From NCBI GenBank assembly GCA_005656395.1, contig SRSI01000068.1:682001-746000 (forward strand): 64,000 bases of DNA, written 5' to 3'. Every line of letters starts with the position of its first letter. The first letter of the stretch is position 1. The notes beneath the pieces are model-generated. The model was not told the origin of the DNA. It made no database searches and saw only the letters and a program-made list of their open reading frames with translations. The position numbers and the translations under genes were made by a program. Source of the stretch: Strongyloides papillosus (Eukaryota > Nematoda > Chromadorea > Rhabditida > Strongyloididae). Positions 56,197 through 64,000 of the stretch are shown here, one piece after another.

Positions 56197-57454
56197 ATGG
56201 ATGCGTCAACTAAAGCACTTTCTGGTAGTGGATCAAAATTCTACGATCTTCCAAACGAAGTACCTATATATGTCTTCTCAAAGTCAAGCTTAAATGAACT
56301 TTTCAATTTCATGAAACATATAGAGAATTTTACAAATTTATTGATGGTTATTACATTCATAGGAGCAAAACTGCAGCTTTTGAAATATCTATCAATAGAT
56401 CACTACCGAACGATGACAAAATTTCTTTGATGTTTGTTATGTTAATCATAACAAAGATAATAGATCTTCAAATAGGAAGTACGTTAGTGTAGTTTTTTAT
56501 TTTTTAAATATTGAAAATATGTTCTTTGAGATACACAAAAGATGAAGAAGAGTTTTTGAAACTTCTAAAAATCTTTGTTACCTGAAGTTCTTACAGACTT
56601 GTTGTCAGAAACTGTGACAATATCAGTATTTTTAATGTTTTACGCAAACGTAACAACAAGATTAAAGCATAGAAATACTTTACATAGACAGACTTAAAGA
56701 AAATGACATTAAATTATTTCAACTATTTATGAATCAACTAGTAAAAGTTAGAAGTTCTTCAAATTTCCTTACCCATTGAATTATGTAAGACTAAACCATC
56801 ATTAACATGACTAGAATGTATCAACCTTACTGAAACAAAATACAAACTTTAAAAATCATAGAATTATTGTGGAATTATTTGAGAAACACAACAAATAATG
56901 GACGATTAGAAATCAGAATTATTTGTACGGGATCTACTAATGATAGAATATATACAAATTCAAATTTACAATCAATGACAACTTTAAAAAGAATTGGTTT
57001 CTCAGAGTATGGTGCACAACATTTCTGGATGAGAATTTCATCTCCAATTTATAAAAAAATAAATGGTATAAACATTTCTACAAAGAAATGAAGCACTTCT
57101 CACACGTTTTTCCACGTATTCATTAACGATAAAAGTGACGAAGAGGACACAGTCTTCAATCACAGTAGTATTGAATTGCTTCTTGATACAACCGAAATTG
57201 CGGACGATTTCAGAAGTATTATTACAAATGTTTTTAGAAACTTTCAAATTAACATAGGTTTACACTCCTTTGAATTTTCTAAACCAATTATTATTAAAGT
57301 CCACAGAATCTGTCGTACCAAACGTGAGAATTATATTAGTGTTTTTGTTTTTAAAGGTTTAGGTTATTATCAACAAGGGGATGAGGATTTGTACAAAACA
57401 GCTTATTTTTATTCCTTTTTTCTTTTCTACCATCTACTATATGTAATTGTTTGA
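56197..57454 (+). pseudogene. F-box protein pseudogene 2
   Basis: Starts with ATG at 56197 and an F-box start (YDLPNEVPIYVFSKSSLNEL), then drops out of frame. Later open pieces at 56867-57091 (MTTLKRIGFSEYG / MRISSPIYKKINGINISTKK) and 57176-57454 carry family segments separated by stops. The 56867 piece closely matches the 53712 piece of pseudogene 1, so both relics descend from one already or later broken gene. Not expected to be functional. No joined sequence is given. Confidence 0.75.
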
Positions 57455-57880
57455 TGTTTGTATAGTGCTTAACACTTTGAAATATGCCTACATTTATCTT
57501 TATTTCACAATATATTTTGGATAGCTAATTAGTGACTGATAAACTCTTCTATAACATGAAAAAAAAGTCCTATGATTTCAAGAATCTTTTTGCTATAGGC
57601 GCAAAAAAATGAAACAATGAGTATTTTTGTTTGATCCTCTACTTACATCACTACAGAATAATTATTTTCTCGTAACCATGTTTTAGTATCTAATGAACCT
57701 AATTAATTTGCAATCACTCTCCCAATTTATACACTTAAATTTATTCTTTCCATTCTCATCAGGGTTGTTCACGAAGGGTTTATTAGTTTGATTTATAACC
57801 GTTATTCCTATCCATTCTTTCGATTCAAGCATATTTGAATATTTTTTTTAGGATCGGTTTATATATAATATTATTCTACA
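57455..57880. other. Spacer duplicated between F-box units
   Basis: Counterpart of 54181-54675, as described there: similar blocks in the same order and spacing before the intact F-box gene. A TTTTTTTTAGG at 57842-57852 may be a trans-splice acceptor upstream of the ATG; the first unit has TTTTTTTCAGG at the same place (54640-54648). Confidence 0.55.
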
Positions 57881-58781
57881 ATGGATTCTAGTACGAAAGA
57901 GGAACTTCCTGAAGCACCAGATTATACATCTGTACTTCATGATGATGCTCTTATTCTTATTTTATCGAAACTCTCCTGGATGGATATCAACAATATAAAA
58001 CTTGTATCAAGGAGGTTATATGGTATTGTTCATGAAAATTGTCATAAGTTAAATAGAAGGGAAGTATATGATGTTTGGATACACTATTACAAAATTCGTG
58101 AAAAACATCGATTTGATCTCAAGTTGGGTTTCAATAGTTTGGGAGACGGGAATTTAAGTATTACTCGACGTCGTTACTACAAGGTAGTTTGTTTTGATGA
58201 CCATTCATATTCACCAAACCTTTATTTTTCAGGAAGTCACCAAAATTAAAAGTGATAGAGAGTTGTCGAGATTCTTAAAAATGTTAGATATGAGGAATCT
58301 CGAATTACTTAGTGTACATGATTCTTGTAATACCGATATCTTCAACATCTTGAACAAATCCTTTCAAATAAAAACAAACATCGGCTATTTAGCTATCTCT
58401 AAGCTTACTGAAAAGGATTTTATTGGTTTCCGAAAATTCATTAAGAAATGTTCCTCAGTCACGGTACTTGATATCCAACATATGTGTTTCCCTTCAACAG
58501 AAATGACGGATGTCTACTCACAGTTATCATTATCCTCTTTCAACAACCTTGAAAGTTTAATCATCTGTGAATGCCATGAAACGAAGGTTTTATCGACTGA
58601 TATGATTACAAGGCTACTTAGAAAGAATCTTAATCTGACATGCTTGAATTTTGGTTCGTGTAACATCGAATTTTTAAGAAGAGCATCCAAGGAAATAAAT
58701 CACAATGACATCACTCTAAGATTATTCTTTGAAGGAACGTTAATTTCACCAAAAGCTATTTTGGATATTTTTCCGTACTGA
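57881..58781 (+). CDS. F-box protein 2 (nematode-expanded family)
   Basis: Paralogue of F-box protein 1. Exons 57881-58183 and 58233-58781 (phase 0) give 283 residues; the intron position is identical and its length the same (49 nt). The F-box (residues about 18-58) reads VLHDDALILILSKLSWMDINNIKLVSRRLYGIVHENCHK. The leucine-rich part aligns throughout: LDMRNLELLSV / VDLRDLNQFDV, YLAISKLTEKDFIGF / LNISKLSEKDLKSF, LLRKNLNLTCLNFG / LLRRNLNIKHLTIG. It stops about 70 residues earlier than paralogue 1, at ILDIFPY, so its C-terminal end is either lost or ancestral. Probable SCF substrate adaptor. Confidence 0.83.
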
Positions 58782-59421
58782 CACCCAAACGTATTTGATT
58801 GTTGTGGTTGTTTATGGTATTTTTTTATTAACAGATATGTTATATTAAAATAAAAGTGTTTTTAAATTTTTTTAATTAAAAAAATTAAAATAAGTAATAA
58901 TTTGAAAAGGAAAATTTGGATTCCAAATTTTGACAATTGAAAGTTTTTATATTTCTTGATATTGCTTTAAAAGCATTTTCATCTTTCTTTGTGCTACGTG
59001 AACTCAAACTTCGTTGTAAAGCCTATAAAATAATTTGTGCAACGTTAATGACTACAAAATAGCTATAATACCATTTTTGTAGCCTTTCTGCAAGAAAAGT
59101 TATAAATCCGAATACCTGATGAGTTACTTTTGGCCCACCCTGTATGAAGAGATTAATAGTGAATTGGAATTTTAGATTTTCCAACGTATTTAAGTTTGAA
59201 AACAATGTAAAATACTAAATTCGCAGTAGTTTGATAATTGCTAAATCCTTTTGTCTAATACGGAAAAATTAATCATTACGGTCTAAACATTGAAAAGTAG
59301 TTAAAAAAATTTTTATTTCATATTTTACTATGAATATCCTTTAAACAAAATAAGAATTACAAATTTTTAAATACAAGTTTTTATTTCAAAACAATTAATC
59401 GTAAAAATCAAAAGAAAATAA
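58782..59421. other. Intergenic with transposon-end remnant
   Basis: AT-rich region between the F-box cluster and MCM2 (convergent). Holds the transposon-like terminus listed separately; otherwise nothing is seen. Confidence 0.4.
59084..59146 (-). mobile_element. Possible one-ended DNA-transposon terminus remnant
   Basis: On the minus strand the segment begins TACAGGGTGGGCCAAAAGTA and continues into a GC-balanced stretch unlike its surroundings. A TA-flanked CAGGGTGG(C/G)CCAAAAG-type end is typical of terminal inverted repeats of Tc1/mariner-like elements and their short non-autonomous derivatives. I found no matching opposite end within the window, so this is a solo or truncated end at most. 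Recognised from memory of such ends, not by search. Confidence 0.4.
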
Positions 59422-61909
59422 TCAAGTTCTGACTCTTGGTTTTGTGTTCGCATATCTGGCGAAGATCTTCTTCATTTCCCTCTTAATGGATACTTTTTGT
59501 GTTTCGACGAATGAATTGAACATGACATTAATAGCTGCACTGACGTCATCCTCATTTACATATTGTCTCAAATGAATTTTGGCATGAGCTTCAGCCATTC
59601 TAATCATTGATTCAACGTGTCTTACTGTAATAGCTACAGATCCTGTAATTTTAGATTGAGTTCTCATATCAACGAACAAATTTGAAATTCTTTCATATGG
59701 TACACCTTCTAGTTTTGGATGGATCTCCTGCCTTGCATACATAATGTATTTCCTGAGTAAATCTTGTTTAATGATTTCAAGGCCTGTCTTCTCATCAACA
59801 ATTGGAACATTTTCATCATTCTCCTCCTCCTCTTCTCTGTCAGGGTGGAGCTTGTTGTGACTGTCGATAACAAACTTCGCAAGTTTCTCATCTTCAGCAG
59901 GATTATGGATATCACGAACCACACACAAAATATCAAAACGTGATAAAATGGGTTCAGTTAAATCAACATTATCAGCAAAGGTTCTTGAAGAATCATACCG
60001 ACCGCCAATTGGATTAGCAGCAGCAATTACTGTGCATCTCGCCTGTAAAGATGAAACAATTCCTGCCTTTGAAATAGAAATACTTTGTTGTTCCATAGCT
60101 TCATGGATAGAAGTTCTATCTTGGTCATTCATTTTGTCGAATTCATCAATTAAGCATACACCACGATCAGCTAAAACCATAGCACCAGCTTCAAGAGTCC
60201 ACTCTCTGGTTACTGGATGTCTTTGAACATAAGCAGTTAAACCAACAGCTGACGCTCCCTGACCTGTGGTGAGAACAGCTCTTGGAGCAATGTGTTGTGC
60301 ATACCTAAGAAATTGAGATTTAGCTGTACCAGGATCTCCACAAAGTAAAACATTAATATCTCCACGGATACGATGTTTTTCACCAGGATTCTTCTCATTT
60401 CCACGGAATAAACTTAAAGCAATTGCTTTCTTTATATCTTCATGTCCATAAATGGACGGAGCAATAGAGGCAAATATTCTTTCAGCAATACGGGGGTCCT
60501 TTGAAAGTTGTTTTATTTCTTTTATGTCTTCATCAGTTAATCCATCACCTTCAACTTCATCCTTCTTCACAATATTGTTTGCTAAGATTAACGTATTGAA
60601 TACTGGGAAACCATGCTTAGCATTCATGGATCCATCGTAGTTGTTGGTATAAACACCATGAACAATGACTTCATCACCTGGCTTACAGGTATCACAAAGA
60701 TCTCCAGTAAGTACAACATCCTTACTTCTTGGAAGACGTCCTGCATCTACGTCACTTGGAGATTCTTGAATTGTAATTCTTTGGTAATTCTGATATACAG
60801 TCTCTTCCGTGTTTATTTCAAATGGCCCTGTGGTTTGACATGATGGACATCTTTTAGGTTTAACTTCTTCATCGGGTCTTTGAACAAATGGTCCAACAAC
60901 AAATGAACAATATTTACAATTATATTTAACAACAGCAAGTCTAGGTAAAATTCCTGTAGTTATAGTGACAATACCAGTTGTCTTCAACAAAGTATTTAAG
61001 TGATGTTGACGTAGTGTTCTTAGATCTTCAAAAATAGTCATATCATCAAATCTAACTTCAAATCGTCTTCCCTCTTTTGCAAAATAAGAGTAGTTCTGAG
61101 CAATGTAATCTGTTAAAGCTTCATTTAGCAAAGGTAATAGTACGTTAGGAGCTTCTGGAAGGTAGTATGCAATAATAAGTTCACCTTTGTCACTTTCTAA
61201 GTCATCAAAAGAAACGCGAATTGATGTCTTATTTTCGGCAACCATAGTCTTTATTGCATCAAGATATTTCGAATATCCTTCATTATCGGTAAAGAATCTC
61301 AAAAATTGGGTGAAACGATATTTGATTTCTTTTTGTACGGCTGGATCGGAGCAATGTTGTATTGCTGTTCTACCTCTCATATTTTCAATATCAACGGCTG
61401 GTATATGGTCACTGGAATCAAGCATATCGACATCTCCATCACCGACATTAGGTCGACGAGAGCGGTTATAGTCATCCGCTAAATCCAAGTTTGAATTACT
61501 TCCTAAGAACTAATACTAAATTAAACCAACAAAAAAAATAAAAAAAACTTACGTCAAAATCAGCAACTCTTCCATCACGAACATTCATTTGCCTTTCAAT
61601 AGCTCTTCTTGCACCAATATCCAATTCCTGGTGATCCTCCTCATCGTCTATACCACTCCCAGAATACTGGTCCAATTCAGCTTGTTCTTGATAATCATTG
61701 TCATAATTGTCACCGAATAAATCTTCACCATCATCATCGCTAGCGGACATCTGTTCTGTTTCATCACCATATAAATCTTCGATTCCTTCTTCAGTCTCAT
61801 TAACTTGAGGTTGAGAAGCATTTTCATTCAAGTTTCTGTTCTCTTCATCGTCATCAAAAACTATACGACGACGAGGTCCGGAGTTATTCTGTGATCCACG
61901 AGAAGACAT
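59422..61909 (-). CDS. mcm-2: DNA replication licensing factor MCM2
   Basis: Subunit of the MCM2-7 replicative helicase. Exons 61909-61553 and 61509-59422 (phase 0) give 814 residues. The acceptor at 61510 was chosen because the AG eight bases further in gives an early stop. The acidic N-terminal tail ([24 protein letters not shown]) matches the histone-binding, DDK-phosphorylated tail of MCM2. A zinc finger (CKYCSF...CPSCQ) lies at about residue 315. The AAA+ core has Walker [10 protein letters not shown], Walker B LIDEFDKM and arginine finger SRFD. The C-terminal winged-helix region ends [16 protein letters not shown]. Mcm2-specific features include RRAIERQMN, near the end of exon 1. All catalytic motifs intact. 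Confidence 0.97.
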
Positions 61910-64000
61910 TATTTAGGTAAAAATAGAAGAAAAATCTAAAAGAAAACTCAATTAGAGGAAAATAAAACGAAGATACAAAATAAAACAAAAGTAATTCAAC
62001 AAGTGGAATGACAACGTTAAAAACAATAAGAAACCGCGCAATTTAGTCCATTGTACGAATTTCCAAATAAAAAGTCGTTTTAAGAAGTATGTCAAAATAG
62101 TAGAGTAAAAAACGTTGAATTTTTTATTATCCTTTTTCTTTGTCTAATGTTTTGGGGGTAGTTTTAAAAATATCAAATTCGTGGAAATATTTGCTTAATT
62201 GATAGTTGTATGATCGGGAAGAATTCTTTTTCCAGAAATTTTCGTTTTTCATGTTTTAAAAAAAAGTACCTGTGATTTTACATGTATGTCTAATTAAGTA
62301 ATGTTAAAAGATAACACATTTAAAATTTTGAAAGAAATTAGATTTTTTATAAAATGTTGATTCATAACAATTACTGAGTATTTTACTTATAATAATTTTT
62401 TTGCATAAGCATGTGGTACAGATTGTGCAATTTCAACGACTGAGAATGTTGTCTAGTAATACACATTGATCTTCCCACAACAGTTTTTTTTTAAATTAAT
62501 GCAAGAAAAAGTTTGTATTGTACTTTATGAATTTAATTTCTAGCTATCAGCGTTTTATTTATCATTTCCAAATCTTGAGATGTTTTAAACAAACAGAAAT
62601 TGATAAAGACAATCTTTATACTGATAACAAAATTATCAAATATCGTTGGGAATTTAAGGGTAAAAGTAATTTTTACAATTTTAATCTTTTTAAAATGTTG
62701 GTAGTATAAACATGAATATTAAGCTATTTTTAATATCACTTAAATTTATCAAAGTTATGATAAATAATTGACCTGGACATAAGTCTTAAAAATATTTTCA
62801 CCGTTTAAAAAAATTTCAGTGAGATTTTTAAATTCTTCATCATAAAGAAGTCCGTGAAAGATTTCTAGATGAAATATCACTTTTCCCGATTCATTATAGA
62901 TATTAATATTTGTTCACGCAGCATTAAAGATACGGATTTAAGAAATACATATATGTTACTGTCTGACTTGAGGTGGAGTACCAATTAAAAAAATATCTTT
63001 GATTATATAAATTTTCAAACAATTTACTAGCATTTCTACGAATTTCCGTTAAAGAAGCTTAGGTTTACAAATGTTTAGCATTCTTATACATTATTATTAT
63101 TATTATAGGATATTTGATGTTATATCAGAAAATTAACACACATCAATGTTCATAGTTGTGAAATTGAATTATTGCTTGTTTTTGTATTTTATCTAACAAT
63201 TATATTTCATGTACCCTATAAACAGAGTTCTGAAAGACACTTAATTTGTTTTTTAAGATGCTCTTAATTTTTGTAATTTACGTTTTCTAATGTTATGCAA
63301 AATTCGTGAAATTAAGTACGATACCTAAAATTTGTGAAGTAAAGTACAAATTATCCGCGCTTTCAATTTTGAGTTTTATGATAAAATTATCTATTTGACT
63401 AAATAATTGTAGTAGTTCGAAAACCATTCAGAAACCTTAATTTCTGTTGAAATGGTGTTTTTAATTTTTGTTTAATTAAGATTACATGGAAAAAAATGTC
63501 TAGAAAAAACGTCGTAATTACGCTATTATATTTTTTAATGCCGATAATCTAAAGATGATGTTAATAATCACTTCAATAAAATAAGATATGCGTGTTTTAA
63601 TTCAAAATATTTTTTATCAATTTCTACAACTCTAAATCGTATCGTAAAACAACTTTGTATAATTAAGACTTTTCATTAAATGCTGGCGCAGTTTATTGTT
63701 TTTTTAACGAAGATTATTTTATATTTGTTATCCAGATAAAATGCATTAATAGGTTATTTTACGATTCATTATTAAAATTATTTAATTTTTATTTAACGAA
63801 CCAAAAACATTTCCACTGAAAAAAATAATAGAAATTAATCAAAAAGTGAAATTTAGTTTTTTTTGTAAAAAGCTATACATTTTATAAATAAGCAAATTAT
63901 TTGTAATAGCAAATACTTAGTATATAAGGAATTTTGTATTGTCTTATTTTGAGAATTAAATTATCAATTTACTAGAATTGCAGAAAATTTTCGCGATATT
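61910..64000. other. Intergenic, about 2.1 kb, to window end
   Basis: AT-rich. The first 200 bp are the upstream region of MCM2. A 63-codon frame at 62518-62709 has no splice partners or recognisable features and lacks support. No other element seen. Confidence 0.4.

Noticed and set aside
61502..61510. Nearer 3' splice site (AG at 61503-61504) for MCM2 exon 2
   Set aside because: Leads to a stop after seven codons; the AG at 61510-61511 keeps the frame.
62518..62709. 63-codon frame near the window end
   Set aside because: No start context, splice partner or similarity; most likely chance.
1..64000. Prokaryote-type systems, CRISPR arrays, viral genes, horizontally acquired operons
   Set aside because: Introns throughout, eukaryotic housekeeping genes and tRNA context; no direct-repeat arrays or viral hallmark genes seen.

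Overview
The window looks like AT-rich nuclear DNA of a nematode, most likely a clade IV parasite of the Strongyloides type. This is inferred from composition, very short introns (about 37-60 nt, GTAAGT...TTTTAG, few longer ones), an invertebrate-type lysozyme, a nematode chemoreceptor-like GPCR, a decaying F-box family and candidate trans-splice acceptors placed just before start codons. There is no bacterial, viral or CRISPR content. I assembled about 33 protein-coding gene models or relics by joining exons by hand, plus one tRNA gene. Exon joins were accepted only where frame and splice sites agreed.

Region by region. 1.5-8.1 kb: four tandem same-strand paralogues with an N-terminal SATB/Dve-type CMP (ubiquitin-like) domain and a C-terminal atypical homeodomain. 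They share an identical exon plan and are the most striking feature of the window. 8.7-9.3 kb: secreted i-type lysozyme. 10.8-14.0 kb: a tandem pair of coiled-coil proteins with a shared C-terminal PH-like (RanBD/EVH1-like) module. 14.4-24.6 kb: single-pass membrane proteins with low-complexity tails, a cytochrome b561, a leucine-rich F-box-family-like protein, a secreted protein, a candidate eIF4E-binding protein and a dienoyl-CoA isomerase (ECH1).

26-31.3 kb: small or secreted lineage-specific proteins (a Cys-rich peptide, a Pro/Cys repeat protein, a three-exon unknown, a cystine-knot hormone-like protein). 31.4-34.3 kb: housekeeping genes: an aftiphilin-like clathrin adaptor accessory protein and a CHORD protein in operon-like spacing, divergent from PET100. 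36.5-42.3 kb: tRNA-Met(CAT), an SLC9B-type exchanger lacking the usual Asp-Asp pair, an acidic SUMO-interacting-motif protein and an SLC9A/NHX exchanger. 42.9-49.7 kb: SLC35D-like sugar transporter, MECR of mitochondrial fatty-acid synthesis, a secreted protein, a Ser/Thr-rich basic protein and a GPCR with a late frameshift. 50.1-52.6 kb: beta'-COP. 53.1-58.8 kb: a duplicated unit of F-box pseudogene plus intact F-box gene. 59.4-61.9 kb: MCM2.

Conserved housekeeping genes (COPB2, MCM2, PET100, MECR, ECH1, CHORD, aftiphilin) are interspersed with lineage-expanded families. The expanded families (CMP-homeodomain, PH-like pair, F-box) lie in local tandem arrays, as expected from recent unequal duplication.
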